A stretch of DNA of 64,000 bases from Boswellia sacra (GCA_013180625.2 SNVD02013989.1:1-64000), one strand, 5' to 3'. Counted from the stretch's first letter, positions 45,587-59,214 are shown. Made by a program: numbers and translations. Notes: generated by a model not told the origin, from the sequence alone.

Positions 45587-47020
45587 TGATAAATGTCTAT
45601 TTATATATTATTTTTATATCAATTCTTCTATGTTTTTTTGATATATTCCTCCGTATTGTTATGTTTTTGTGTGGTTTTGATGTTTGTAAGAGTTTTTAGA
45701 GGAGCTTACACTAAAATGAAGTAAAATCTTTCATTTTCACCTCTACCAAGCAACCAAAGTTTTGGATTAAATTATACCGATCTACAATGAATCAGATAAT
45801 GTACAATATACCATTGGAAAGCCCTAGAAGTTTAGTTTCTAGAGAAATTTATGGTTCATGAATCTGTGTAGTGTACTAGAAGTTATGATCGAAATGGTGT
45901 GAGTAGTGTAGAATTATAATTTTACAAATCACTGTAGCATATTATTATTTGGGGCATTGTAGCAGGGTTACTGTAGCAGAGTATATAAACACAATTTAGG
46001 GTTTTACTTTGAGAATAAAATAGGGGATAACGAGTTGGAGGCTACCACTCTTGATTTCTCACATCTCTTGGAGTTCTTGAAGGAGAAAAAAGGCTGTGAA
46101 AGAGGAGGAACTATAATCCTAAGGAGATTCATCTATGTAGGAGATTTCTAAAGGATTTGCTAAGTGTTTCATTTCCTTTTCATTTTTTGAAATTTCTTCA
46201 TGTTGTATTATGTTTTTGTTGTGTTTGAACATGTGTAACTAAATCTTATTTGGTTGAGGGTGATTTCAATGCCTTTGATATGATTTTTGTGAGTTAGTTA
46301 TTCAATAAATTGTTATCCAATTCTCTAATTGAAGTTGCTTGTATTTTTCCATATTTAATATTTATGATTACTTGGTAATTTTATTTGGGTGGCCAACTAA
46401 ATAGAATCTGGTTGTTGTCTATTGCAAGACTAGAAATATCTTGATCCATAATTGTTTTGAATTTGTAATCATTAGTAGCAAAATTATGGTCGAATATTGC
46501 AATTGGAAGATGTAACCTAAGTTAAATAATCTGAGCTAGTGTGCTTATTACTTAGATCAACTTATCTTTCTTATCATAATGCTTCCATTGAAATAAATTT
46601 AGAGAACTTGTTCTAGGTTGTTTAATGGATAGAGTTTAAATAAAGAGCTTGTTTTATTTAATGACAAACCAAAGAAAAATTGGGGTAATAGAGCTTATTA
46701 TTATCTACGATTGGTAATTCCAATATTGTAATTGGATGACAATTCTATAATTGATTCGTAAATTCATATCTAGTGGTAGAGAATGATCCGTTAACCAAGT
46801 TTCTCCTATTCATTATTTATCACTTCATTTAACTTTGTGTTATGTTATTCTTTATTTGCATTCGCATTTCATGTAGTTAATCATTCGGCAAAACCCCCAT
46901 TTATTTTATTGTTGCTATCTATTAACAAATTTAATTAGAAACAATCCTCGTAGGGACGATATCTTATTTATCACTTTATTACTTATGCGACTAGTACACT
47001 TGTTAGTTTCGAACGCATCA
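45587..47020 (+). mobile_element. 3' LTR of Athila-like element G
   Basis: 1434 bp, TGATAAATGTC to GAACGCATCA, homologous to 28262-31240. TATATAAA box near 45982-45989. It is followed by AACTC (47021-47025), the second copy of the target-site duplication, and then by Tat gag. Confidence 0.9.
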
Positions 47021-47025
47021 AACTC

Positions 47026-48032
47026 GCACTTCTGGTGATGCCTCCAATTCCTTAGAAATGGATTTAGAAGCTCTCTTGGTGGCAATCGCTACAAAATCCC
47101 TTTGGCTTTCAACCTAGTAAATATCTTTGACAATGGCCTTCCCAAACGAATGAACCTCTTTTGTTGAGCGACTGCCTTCACCTCAACACATTTCGTGCCA
47201 GATCCACCAGCATTATGATATTGCCCCTGATTTCTTCGAGGGTAGCTATTGTTGCTTCTTTTAGGCCTAGACTCCAAATCTTCTATTTGGATGCCCGAAT
47301 CATACAAATCTTTAAATGTTATGATTGGAAAGCCTACAAGCCTATCTCCAATGAAAGCATGGGCCCCATGCTTCTATACGGGCCTAATGGTCATCTTGGT
47401 TGCTTTGACCCTCCAATAGACCAAGTATTCCAAAAAAGTCTCATTGGGCTTTTGATGTGTCGTCTCCAAATCCCTCGAGTTTACCCTCGATTAGGTATTG
47501 TGATAATATTATTCTACGAACTCTTTTTGGAAGGTAATGATACCATACTACCGCATCATCTTCTAGGGATAACATAAAATTCTTCAAAATGTACTTCTTT
47601 GACAAAGGAGTGGCAGCCATGATATTAGTATACTATCTCAATTGAGTTTTTGGGTTGTCCATTAAACTTAGGCAAATCAGGCATACGAAACTTTGGTGGC
47701 AAGTCACTATCTCCAATTAGTAAGATATCATCTAGGTCTTCTACACCTTTCAGCCTCTTCTTCTTTAAGAGAGACTAGGCCTTCTCTATGTCCTTGGCCA
47801 ATTGCTGTCCTTGGCCAATTGCTTGACCGATTTGAGCTCATCCTAGCCCTTTCCCCTATCTTTGCCCTTGCATAGTCTCACCATCATTACCACCATGTCC
47901 TTTTAACTGTAGATGATTTGGTTGGTTGGGCCCATTTTGCATAGCTTTTACAAGTTGGGCTATTTATTGTTGCAGTGTGATGATGTCACCCCGCACTTGA
48001 GCCATCTCAGCATTGTTGTTTGGTGTAGCCAT
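47026..48032 (-). pseudogene. Tat gag N-terminal half (element D)
   Basis: Minus strand from about ATG 48032. It holds a charged N-terminal region, LKKKRLKG-type and DDILLIG-type blocks (about 47790-47700), the Gag core (about 47600-47350), and SGIQIEDLESRPKRSNNSYP, then YPRRNQGQYHNAGG and VKAVAQQKRFIRLGRPLSKI (47307-47089). The frame is cut at the AACTC duplication by element G and goes on at 28256. It has stops and frameshifts throughout. Confidence 0.75.
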
Positions 48033-48826
48033 TTCAGCAATTGGCTCTTCTTGTCTTGTTAAACAACCACCTCATCTATTCCAAGTTATGCTTGCTGCAA
48101 AACAAAAGTGTTAATGCCATGCATGCATGCATGTATCCATGATATGATGCATGCTTATCCAAGGGCATAGATATAATTTCAGCCTTCCAACCTTATTCCT
48201 CCCACACACTTGAGGTCAAGTCTCTTTTCTAGGATTTTGGCCTCATTCCCAAGTCATCATCATGGGATGTAGGAATGAAAGATTCTCTCTCCAAATTGTA
48301 ATCATACAAGTTGATGTTGGATTCTTCATAATTATCATAATAGGGTTTCTGAATGTCATGATAACCTTAACTCATGGCACATGTTCCCATTTTGTCCTTA
48401 TAGGTGATTTGATATGTGGCATTCATTCATGGTTCCATGAGATTTGAGTCAATGTTGTTCTAATCATATGGAATTTTACATCTAAGCACATGCATTTCAA
48501 CATGGTTTTGGACATTCATCCTATTGAAAATTTCTAGATTCGTCTATATGGGCTTGAGTCTCAAGGGTCCATTGGTATGGACTCCTTTGAGTGGGAGATG
48601 CCCCCTTAGGTAGGTCTTTTTTTTATATCAAATCAATGGTACATGCTCAAAGATGGTGGCCTCAACATGAGTCATCTATCAAACGGAGACAATGACTTCT
48701 TATACCAATGCCACATAGCTAGTTTAGGTAATCTGTGCTCATTGTGTGCAATGTATAATGATACAAGGACTCAAAATATTGAAGTAAGCTATTATAATTC
48801 GGTACCCTAATCGGAATCTTCTTATA

Positions 48827-48844
48827 ACCGTAGTGGAGTTGCCA
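48827..48844 (-). other. Primer-binding site of element D (decayed tRNA-Arg)
   Basis: Minus strand TGGCAACTCCACTACGGT, 13 of 18 bases as in the tRNA-Arg complement, one base from the LTR end. Confidence 0.55.
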
Positions 48845-48845
48845 C

Positions 48846-50974
48846 AGTGAATAGGGCTTTCATCCCGCTAGAGCGTTTGCGACCACGATGCTGTGTCAAA
48901 GCATCTATTGAGACTTAAGGCAACATAAACAAGCCATGGGCATGTCTAGAGAATGGAGTCACTACCAAATTTTCCGTTGGCAAAATGGATGATGGTAATC
49001 TAATCCCTTCATTTAGGACCTAAACCACCCTCACACCTTTCAAGATGGGTTCATGAAGTGAGGTATGAGCCTTTGGCCCACCCAAATGTAAATTTACAAA
49101 TCTGCCCCTACTAGGAAATACCAAATAGAAAAAGATTGAATTTGTTATACAGTCCACTTATATTCTTCATTTTATACGCATATTTTTCAATTTTGTCTTA
49201 ATCATTCATGCAAGTTGTACTTGACCAAAGTAGTTGTATATTCATGCAAAGAAAGAGATAAGGAGAATTGAGTTACAATTTTCTTGCAAACATATGGGAA
49301 TGGGAGGACGATTACAACAATTTGTTATTTAACAAATAAAGTAAATTCCACTTCTAAAAACTTCAAAATCTAGCATTCATTCAATTGTAACATATTCATG
49401 CATATCATAAATTCAATTGTAACATATTCATGCATATCATAAATTCAATATAACATTTCATTCGAGACTCGATAGTTAATGAATTCCTCACCAGCATATG
49501 TGAGTCAATACCTATCAAGCCTCTTTCATGCCATCATTCATATATTTATACATTTTAAGTGACGGTCCCTCACCATCAGTGTCAGTCCACTATCATTTCA
49601 TGGCATCATACATTCACCAAATTCTAATCATAGTAATTAATTAAAACAAATCAATCAAAATCATGAATAAAGCCATAAACTAAAATCATGGCACTTCTAC
49701 CTAATTTAATAATTCTTATCATGGTAATTCTACCTATTCATTACTATTCTAACATAATTCAATTAATAATGGAAATTCTAAATATGGCAATTCTTGCCTA
49801 GACATGGCATTTCTAGCCTAATCATGGTTATCACGGCATAGTCTAGCCTAATTCAATCAAACATGGAAAAACATGGTTATTCTATCCTAATTCAAGCAAT
49901 CAAAGCATCATGGCAATCATGGCATATTCTAGCCTAATTTAATCAAACGTAGCAAATTATGGCTATTCTAACCGAAGTCAAGCAATCAAAGCAAATCATG
50001 TCAATTCTAGCCTATTCTATGCTATTTCCTAGCATACTTCAAAGCAATTATTAGTCTTAGGCATGATTCTAAAAAATGTGCTCTTAAGCATATTTCTAAG
50101 TATTCACAAAGAAAATAAACTCCTAAACATAATTATAATAAATAAGGGATAGATGACTTACTTGACAAGCACTTTCATCTTGCAAAACAAAAAAAGTGGT
50201 TAAACAATTCATAAAACCCTAATGATGCTCCTAAACATTAAAATAAAACTGAGACATGAAGCAACAAAAGTAAAGAAGAAAAGAGGAGGGAGTAGAGAGA
50301 ACTACTCTTAAGATGTACCCCTTTCCAGGTTTAGAGTAATAGAACACCTCAAAAAAATTAGACTAGAAAAGAAACTTTTAATTCCCAAGTGTGTCTTCAA
50401 GAGGAAGAAAAGAAGATTTCTATGTGTCCCTGAAAAGTGAGCCAAGGGAGGTTTATATAGTTGAAGGTTGAAATTGAAAAAGGAAGCAAAAATAAAAAAT
50501 GGAAGCTTTTAAACAAAATTTTCCAAAATTAAAGAAAGAACAACCGGCCTATTGTGGGAGGACCATCGGCTAACTGTAGCACTACTAGCTGCCTGTAGGA
50601 GGACCATCGTCTAGTGGTTAGACAGCCAGCAAGCTGTCCTACAACTACCGGTCAGTGGTGGCCTCCTAAACCCCTTAACTTCTTCAATTTTTAGTACAGT
50701 CCCCTTCTGACCTTCAATTGCATGTAACTCTTAGAGTCTATCTCCGATTTGTGATCCACACAATTTTGTGAAAAATAGACATCTATACTTTTACAATGGT
50801 ATATGACACATCATTAGATTCCTACTCTATTGATTTTTGTAAATTTTCAAAGGCATGTGTCCATTTTCAAACTCTTTGGTTGGTTTCTTCTTGTTTTTCT
50901 TCTTTTTGCTTCCAAAGCCACTTCGGACATTCGTCTTTGCTTTGTCATCAAGCATCAAAAATCCAATGTCTACA
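48846..50974 (-). mobile_element. 5' LTR of Tat element D
   Basis: 2129 bp, minus strand TGTAGACATTGGATTTTTGA to CTATTCACT. It has a TATATAAACC box on the minus strand near 50450-50459. It contains a 34-bp tandem duplication (AAATTCAATTGTAACATATT type) at about 49379-49446. The outer flank CCTTT (50975-50979) lies in CACTA-1; the matching end of D is not visible. Confidence 0.82.
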
Positions 50975-51009
50975 CCTTTATTTTGTACTTAAACTTTTTT
51001 CTTATTTCA

Positions 51010-51340
51010 CTTATTTCTTTTGTTTATGTGGATGGCAATGGATGAACAAAATGGTGATGGGCAATCTGACCGTGGTCATGCAACAACATCTTCGAGAAAG
51101 GTCGAAAGAAATAGCTCAAATTTAAAAAGAAATAGAAGTCATGTAGGTCTTTTGCACTGATATATTGCTTATTCTTAATGCCTTTTTTTCGTAATTAAAC
51201 ATTTTTTTTATTTCACTTATTTCTTTCATTTTCCTAGGTGTTTATGGATGAACAAAATGGCTATAGACAAATTGACAGTGGTCATGCAACAACATCTTTA
51301 AGAAAAACCAGAGGAATTTGCCCAAATAATAGATGAAATA
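51010..51340 (+). repeat. Duplicated first exon region in CACTA-1
   Basis: 51010-51120 and 51216-51330 both read TTATTTCACTTATTTCTTT, then ATGGATGAACAAAATGG and GGTCATGCAACAACATCTT. The second copy continues in frame into the transposase exon (SLRKTRGI); the first reads SSRKVERNS. It is a diverged local duplication. Confidence 0.7.
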
Positions 51341-54300
51341 AAAAGTGCAAGAAGGACAGAATTCCTATTCAAAGTGGGGCCAAGTCATGATACTTTTATT
51401 TTTGTTATTTGTGTTGAGGCAAAAAATGCAACTCCTATCTAAATTCGTGGTTGGAGATATGTTGATCACGAAATAAAAGAATGCATATGGCAAACAATAC
51501 TAGTAAAACTATGAAAACCATTTTCCAATATGAATGTATTACATTTATAGTATGTAATTTTTGTTGTTTATGAAAGAATACATTGGTTGGTTTACATTCT
51601 TATAAATTTCAATGTAGAAAGATCACAATACTGACGTTCAATATAAGAAGCGATTGTTGCAACAAGCTAGAGGTGCATGGAAAAACTTTAAGACATATCT
51701 CATGGGTAGGGCTTCCATCTTACCAGAGTTGTAGCAACCTCGGTACTACTTTTTCGAGTTCCATAAGGAGGCTCAGAGGGTCATCAGAGGTAAGGCCCAG
51801 AGAAATGAAATGGAGTCACCACTCAAGTAATTAACTATAGAAAAGATGTGAGTGATGGCATCTGATCCCTTGCTTCTAGATCTAATCACCTATGACCTCT
51901 TTAGAGCTAGGTTTGGGAAGTTAGGTACACACTTTTAGTCTGCCTAGACAAAGTTCGACCTCCACTAGGGTTTACTAGGTTGAAATTTTCTAGATAATCA
52001 ATTTTATCCATCTTGATTCTAGATTCATTTTTACACATAATTAAATTTTATCTTTTAAATTACATATGGGTGAAACAATTTATATACATTCATAGAAAAG
52101 AAGAGAATAATAGAATTACAATTGCCTTTCAAACATGAGGGATTTTGAGAGGTAGGATTACAACAATTTGTCCAAATATTGCATAAAAGTAAATGATGAA
52201 TTATATAATGAGAGTTATAAGGGAATTAAGCTACTGCCTCATGATCCCTACAAACGAGATAACTTACTTGATAGAGACTTATCATATCATTCATGGCATT
52301 TAAATAAAAAGACTAGTCTATCTACTTCATGCATCATAAAGTAAACAAAAAATAAACATTTTATACAAAAGGAGTAAAAATTCATAACTTGGCCACAGAT
52401 AGGTATGCGCCCACTCTTGAAAGAGGCATGCACCTCTGCTAGATCGAGAATAGGTGCACGCTTGTTCTTGGTCAGAATTGAATTTTCTTGCATTAAAAAG
52501 TAACAAACTGTTTTTAATCATGGCTTAACAGAATAACACGCTTTAAAGGAAACGAGATTCTAGCTACGGCTCATGCTACATAACATTATAATTATTCATT
52601 CATCTTTCTAATCCTAGACATTCGTGCATAATCAAGGCACTAACATGGCATAATCATAATTACTAAACATACATTTCTAAATTAAGTATGCATTACTTAG
52701 CTAGTCCTAGTCTAATCATACTTAACTTAACAAATCAACTATCGAATTAACCAATTAATCAACTAACTAACTAACTAAGAAATTAATTAAAACTAATTAA
52801 CAACTAACTAAACATGGCAATAAAACAATTAAAACTAAACTAAAAGCTACTCCTAAACATGCTTCTAGATATAGAAAGTAATCAACCTAAACATGCTGCA
52901 AATAAATTATCAAAGAAAACTAATAAAAGAATTAAAGAAATAGGCCGTCAATTATGCACCTTTTTTCAGGATAATTACCTCACTCCAAAGATTGAACTTG
53001 AATAAAACTAGATTGTCAAGTTTTTTTAGAGAAAATGTTAACTAAAACAAAGTGTTTAGGAATTAATTTTTAAGTGTACTTCACCAAGTCCTCATATGTC
53101 TTCGACGCTTAACACCAAAAATCATAAATATTTATATAGGTAAACTATAGCAATGCAAGAAATGTATTTCTTCAACGTGGGATCCTGAGAGTAGGTGTGC
53201 ACCTTGTTGTGTAGGTGCCACACCTATTCTAGGCGGCTTTTAGGGTTTTTGGGTGGTTCTCAAAGCGTCTAGAAGCTTATGAGGCAGGCATCTTTAGGTT
53301 GTATATGTGCATGCCTACTCTGCCTTTTCTAGCACCTACTTAGTGTCTTCTTGACCTTTGCACTACCTTTTTGGTTTTTGGTTTTTTTTTTTGAGATGGT
53401 TTTCTGGAAGTTCATAAGCTTTGGCCAAGAGACAAATATCTTTGACGATGGTACCATGTCTTATCACCGAGCTTCGAATCATAGGTAAAACTCCAATGCC
53501 TACAATATCTTACAAGGAATTGGGTTATGCCTAACTTAAACAATCCAAAAGCATTAGCGGAGCAACCAAAATGGTATAAATGAATTAAAAAAGAGCACTG
53601 GAGGGAATTTGTAAGATAACATTTAATAAAAGAATGGAAGGTGTGCACTATATCAACCTTGTTATAATACAGCTGATAGTAGTTTGAATTCAATTGTCTA
53701 ACATATGTTAAAATCTGTTCATGGTTTATAGGAGAATAGCAAGAAGCAATAGGAGAGATGGATTTGGTTATAATCGTGTGGAAAAGGAAATGGTAATTCT
53801 TTTAATTTACATCCATTTGTAATTTTTCCCTTATGCTACTCTAGTTTATTGGTCAATTACATTGCTTTATCGTTTACTATTTGTGCAATAGCAAGAAAGT
53901 GGAAATTGGAGTGAGCCCATTGACTGATCTAAAATGTGGAAAAGAGCTCCAAAGAGGAAGAATGGTGATTATTATCCCAATGTCACCCCTCTTATTGAGA
54001 AAATTGTAAGTAACTATTACAAAGCTCAATATTTAATACGAAGATTCAGCATTGGTAAGTCTTTACTATCTTTCCACCATAAAAGTTTTGTTTACATCAT
54101 TAGGATATTCAATTGAAGAAACTACCTTATACTACTAGAACATCAACATGTTGCAATTTAATACAAAGGTTCATATTAATTCCGAATCAATTAGTCCATT
54201 AATTCTTCCCCATCCATGGAAATATCAATCTGAGTTGTTGTATATGTCTACTTATTCAAATAATAATTAATTTGTATGCTAGAGAATTGTATTGAATGTT

Positions 54301-55852
54301 ACTTAAGTTTGACTTGTGAATTAGAGAACAAAACATGGCGATTATCTTATTTTTGATAAATGAGACGTACTTGAATTACTTAAAATTTTAATTATGTTCA
54401 AAGCATGTGCAATATTTGGTATCTCAACTTTCTCATATTTTAATTTAATATGAAAGAGATTATGATATTATCTCAACTCTTAATGAGTATTCCCATTGTC
54501 CTCTTGCATTTGATGTCGACTGGTTAGTTTCTTTATGATATGATGATATCATGATAACGCACCAATTCTGTCAAGGGATAATAATTGATTACTTTGACAT
54601 GTTTTTCTATTTAGAGAATACTATTGTTTTTCAGATGATGATATATAATTAAGCCAGATTGTTATATACCTTACTAATGGTTATTGTAAACTTCAGTGGT
54701 ATAGAATGCATATATTTTGGGTCCGACCCTGTCCACCTTTGGCGTTAAGTTATGGAAATTGACTAAAATTTTACACTACTACTAAGTTTTTGCCCCTAAC
54801 ATAATTGAACAAAAATATGCACATGACATGATAGTGTCATTCTACTGACATAACATTTATATTATTTAGACAGAAATACCACTCAATATATAGTTATTGT
54901 ATTGATTTTTTTTTGGTTGAAATATGCTTTCTATTTTTTAAATATTAATCTAACCCTTTCTTTGATTTTTGAACTAGACATCAATATTATCCTCCACATT
55001 TTGCACATCACCATCTCAATACCATCTTAAAAAGATTAACCACCAGCAAGGAAGAGTTCATCCCCCTATAAAATGAATGACAATGTTAAGATTTTTAAAA
55101 TAATAAACTTGCAGTATTTAGATTCGTTAAATTAGCTATAGGGTAGTGTATGCTACAAATAGGATTAATTTTTATTTGAATAAGAAAATGTAATGTCTTG
55201 ATCCTAATTTCATAAACATTTGCTTGTTTTGCTCCTTGGAGAAAAGTTAATTGCCAAAAGAAATGCATACATTTACTTTTGCATTTTTGAACTATTATTA
55301 GTTGATGCTAGTATCAGTAATCTGTTAGTTACAAAACTAGCTATGCTACCAAGGTGTTTATCATATAATTTTTTCACTAACGGGATGAGTTGAAAGAACA
55401 AACAAAATCTACTGTTATAGACATGTTTCATGACGAAGATATCCTAGTTCGAGCTTTGGGCACTAAAGAGCATGGTAATCGAGTGAGGGGTTTGGGTAAA
55501 TTTGTCACACCGACCTCTTATTTCACCACTATTATAGGTAGTTACAAGGTAGATAAATAAAAAAATGGAGTTAAAGAGGCAGATTCGAGAGAGAGATGCC
55601 ATTATAGCAAACCAATGTGCTCAATTACTGGTTGCGAAGTCGATAGTATCTAACAACACCAGGGATGAAACTAAAAATGTTGCCAAGCAATACAAGACAG
55701 ACAAAGTGGGCAACAAGCCAACAAATTTAGAGGAGGTGATGGAACAAGAACAGCCAATTGTTAGAAAACCCACTGTAAGCGATAACAAATTGCCAAAAGC
55801 AATCGAATTGAAAGGCTTAGTGGAGAATCAGACTAAGCCAACAATGGGATAG
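51232..55852 (+). pseudogene. Transposase_24-type CACTA transposase, multi-exon and split by solo LTR K
   Basis: Blocks in order: MDEQNGYRQIDSGHATTSLR and KTRG (51248-51310); GWRYVDHEIKECIWQTI (51450-51500); YKKRLLQQARGAWKNFKTYL (51640-51700); then, beyond the solo LTR, TRNWVMPNLNNPKALAEQP and KKEHWREFVR (53510-53630). Next are RIARSNRRDGFGYNRVEKEM (53733-53795), SKMWKRAPKRKNGDYYP (about 53925-53980), DMFHDEDILVRALGTKEHGN and RVRGLGKFVTPTSYF (55420-55535), and a coiled-coil-like KRQIRERDAIIANQCAQLL end (55565-55852). This order matches the plant En/Spm Transposase_24 family. Stops are present, and exon limits are approximate. Confidence 0.68.
51695..53509 (-). mobile_element. Tat-type solo LTR K with target-site duplication ATATC
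   Basis: The LTR itself is 51700-53504 (1805 bp). Minus strand TGTAGGCATTGGAGTTTTAC to CTACCCATGA, with ends TG and a mutated CA. It is flanked by ATATC at 51695-51699 and 53505-53509. It shares GGAGTCACCACTCAAGTAAT and GGGAAGTTAGGTAC with the other Tat LTRs but is more diverged. Removing it joins KTYL to TRNWVMP in the transposase frame. Confidence 0.8.
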
Positions 55853-56679
55853 CAACATCAATAGGCAACAATATTATTCATGGAACACCCTATATATTTT
55901 GATGAGTTAAATTTGTTTTTTCTCAAGCTAAGGATGTTGATATTCATTATTTTCATACTTTTTAGGAACGAAGTTATGATTTAGCAATATATATGGGCTC
56001 TAAGAAAGTCACTATCACAAGTAGAACCATAATTGAAAAAGATAAAGGTAACCCAACAAGGGTTGTTGTCATTGAAATCGTTTCAAGAAAAATAGCCAAG
56101 TTGCCCATAAGATTAGGAGATATCTTTAGCATATGATGTAGTGGGACAAAATGTTGAATGGCCAGCAGATCTTCTTGTTTTACAAATGGAGGTAAAAAAA
56201 TATAAGACAGTTCATTTTTCAAAGTAAGTTGATCAAACTTCAACGTAATAACAATGACAATTTTTGTTCAAATGTAGGTCCCAGCCAAAAATTCCACCAA
56301 TAGAGAGTTGACAGCACTAAAAACTAAAAAGCATGCAAATAAGAATCCAAAAGTTGTAGAAGTTTTTCAGGACCTAGTGAATCTTGTTGTGGGAACTACT
56401 GAATATGTGATAGTAGAATTTGACAAAGGTTTATTTGGGTAACTCTGTATCTACCTACTTGAATTGTGAAGACATGTTTTGTGTGATTAATTGTAAGAAG
56501 CTCACTTAGAATTGCATTTCTATGTATAGTAGGTTATGATTTTTTTCTATAATTCAGTCAATTAACATGGCTTTTAATAGCAATTGGTATAAATCATGAT
56601 TGTTACTAAAGTATTAATTTTTTTTCTTGGACTCGTAGTTACCTTTATCAAAAATTTCAGAGTAACAGTAGCCAAGTGA

Positions 56680-57560
56680 CATTTGGGTTTGTCAACCCTT
56701 CAACAATACTTGTTGATTAGTTGAGCAAAAGAGAACTATGACCTTAAATTTCTCAATCTTTGTCAAACAAGATCAAAGGTTTGACAACAGAGTCTACATT
56801 TTAATTCTATATAATCTAGCGTATGTTTTCTTGCCAAACCTTAATAGTGTACAATATAATTTTATAACCATTTTATAAATTAGGTTGGACATTCTGACTT
56901 GTGAGTGTTTCTATGTGTGATAGCTACCATTGGACTTTAATTGTGATTGATATGTCCTCTTTGTTGATCTTCTTCCTTGATTCAATGGGAAAAGGAGCCA
57001 AACAAGATGTTAAGGACGTCGTTAACCAGTATGCCTTTGCCTTCAATGTTGATGTTTATCATCACGATAGTGTGTTTAATTAAGTTGCATTCTTTATACT
57101 TGCCTATATGTTTTGTTAGAGAATTATTACTATGCTAGCCTTTATCTAGGAGAAAAAATAAAAACTACACATTTGAATGGACAAATGCAAAGGTAAGTTT
57201 AATTGGTTTTGATATGAGATTATAAAAGACGACTTGTGTAAAAAGTTTTTGGTTACAAATTCACTTTGTTTTGTATACTTGTAGGACCAGGACAAGTTGG
57301 CAGTGCAAAATTTGGCTAATATGTTTTAAGAAACATGAAAGAGATTATGTAAGACCCCAAGATCCCATGTGATAATGCAAGAAATCCAAAATTTGGGGTT
57401 TTTTAATTGTTTCATGCATTGTTAATAACATATTTCTATTTTGTTATTAGTATGCCAACAAGGACCACTATACAATGGAGGACATAAATGAGATTAGATT
57501 AGAATGGGCTCATCTTGTTTCCAAGATATTGAGAGAGTGGCTTGAAAAGGAGAAGGCCAC
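56680..57560 (+). pseudogene. C48 (Ulp1-like) cysteine protease remnant of CACTA-1
   Basis: Plus strand. The N-terminal block is TFGFVNPSTILVD (56685-56725, compare FRFVKPSTIVGD in CACTA-2). The catalytic His-Trp region is SYHWTLIVIDM with FLDSMGKGAKQDVKDVVNQY (56920-57040). Around 57290-57345 is GPGQVGSAKFG, a stop, then YVLRNMKEIM, where the family has ECGYYV with the catalytic Cys. DHYTMEDINEIRLEWAHLV (57460-57520) is the C-terminal helix. His and Asp are kept; Cys is replaced by Phe and a stop follows. Such domains are regular partners of CACTA transposases. Confidence 0.68.
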
Positions 57561-59214
57561 AAAATCAAGTTCATCAAAGCCTCAAACTATGATGAATTTC
57601 CATCCAAGATCAATGTTCAATTTGTTATTGCTAACATGACATTCTAATTTTGCGGATTGAAGAAGTTCGTATATGTTTGGATAGTTAGTGTATATAACTT
57701 TTGGGAATTGTATATAGGTCGTTGATGACAATTCCTAGAACAGGAAAGAGTAGCAACAACCATTTTTTATGTACTTTGATTAATAATACCTCATGGAATA
57801 GTTTTTGGGATGGTTTTGGTATACCTTATACATGGAAGTTAGTTGGTGGTTAAATTACCCCAAATGTATATTTTGGGATATTAAAACTAAAGCGACGAAG
57901 TCTAACTTATAATTTTTTTTTTTTTTAGTTCATGAAAGATTATGACATTCCTGTTTAATGTTGATGATCTTATGTTGAATCTTCATTAATATGATCTCTT
58001 ATTATTTGTGTGAATTTTTTAACAGCCAAGCTTGGTAAGTTCTACCTTCATCCTTTGATATAATCTATTACCTCCAATATTGTGTTTTTATGTGTATTCA
58101 TTTGCATTATTCTACACCAATAACTTTGTTTGATAGTACAACTACCTTTTTTAGGCATATACAATGGCAGTAATGCATGGCTCTAATTTTGGAATAGATC
58201 AACAAGAATTTGTATCAAGAAGTATGTATTCATCTCTCTATGCCATGAACAAAACATAGATTTGTTCTTGTTATTTAAAATCTCATTTGATAAATTGTTA
58301 TTGGCTAAAATGTGTTTTGTGGTTTCGTTTCATTAAGACTTGTGTTTGTTTGGTGAGGAAGTACTTTCATTTCAATCATTTCCATGCTTGTTCATTGAGA
58401 AAATAGGAAAATAGAAAAATCATGTTTCAGAAATTGTTTATAGTGGAAATGTTTTCAAGAAAGTCTCTTTTTTGCTTAACGGAAAGTACTTATATATATA
58501 TATTTCTTGTTAAGTGCAGTTGATAAAGATGAGCTGTAAAGTACTTGTATTTTTTCATCTTAATTAGGCACGTATTCATCGATTAAGGCTGTACTTGTAT
58601 TTTTTTCATCTTAGGCACATATTCATCGATTAAGGTCCATATAGATGGTAGTGTTCTTCAATTAAGTGTTATATCTGTGCATTTAGCTTGTAAATCAAAT
58701 GTAGTTTTACATTATTTGATTTACATTCTTACCTTGTTTGATTTTCTGCTTTCCTTCCATTGCATTGTTTTATTTCTTGACTTCTTTGTTTGATTTATTT
58801 TTATAGGATTAAATCACCAATAAATCAATTTCTAAAAAAAAAATCATACATAATGCTAGGCCGATACAAAGGGCATGATATATGTACTAACGTAGTATTA
58901 AATCTTTTTTCAAAATCAAACAAATAGATGTAGATTCTAAACACTCAAATAATATTTTCCAGGGATGACTTATTGATTATAAACACTCATATTAGGGAGG
59001 AAACTGACAAGAAGGATGACTTAGGAGCCAAGATGTGTGTCAGTTTTTATCGGACAAGGTACCAACATAAAGGTACTGACATAAATTTTGTGTCAATTTG
59101 ACAAACTAACTTCTATTAATTCATGTCGGGTCCATAAATGTCATGTCGAAACCGACATGTAAATACATATATGATGGTGGAAAAATAGGCATATGTGAGG
59201 AATTTTCTTATAGT

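Larger units (their letters stand above)
50975..59214 (+). mobile_element. CACTA (En/Spm) transposon 1, right part
   Basis: The right border TTTTCTTATAGTA (59202-59214) is a mutated CACTA terminal repeat (TTTTCTTGTAGTG). Subterminal TGTCGG/CCGACA-type motifs lie in 59030-59160, as in CACTA-2. It contains Transposase_24-type exons and a C48 protease, both decayed, on the plus strand. The left end is not present: Tat LTR D abuts at 50974. Solo LTR K interrupts it at 51700-53504. Stretches without exons (54120-55370, 57660-59000) are AT-rich and hold no visible gene. Confidence 0.7.
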
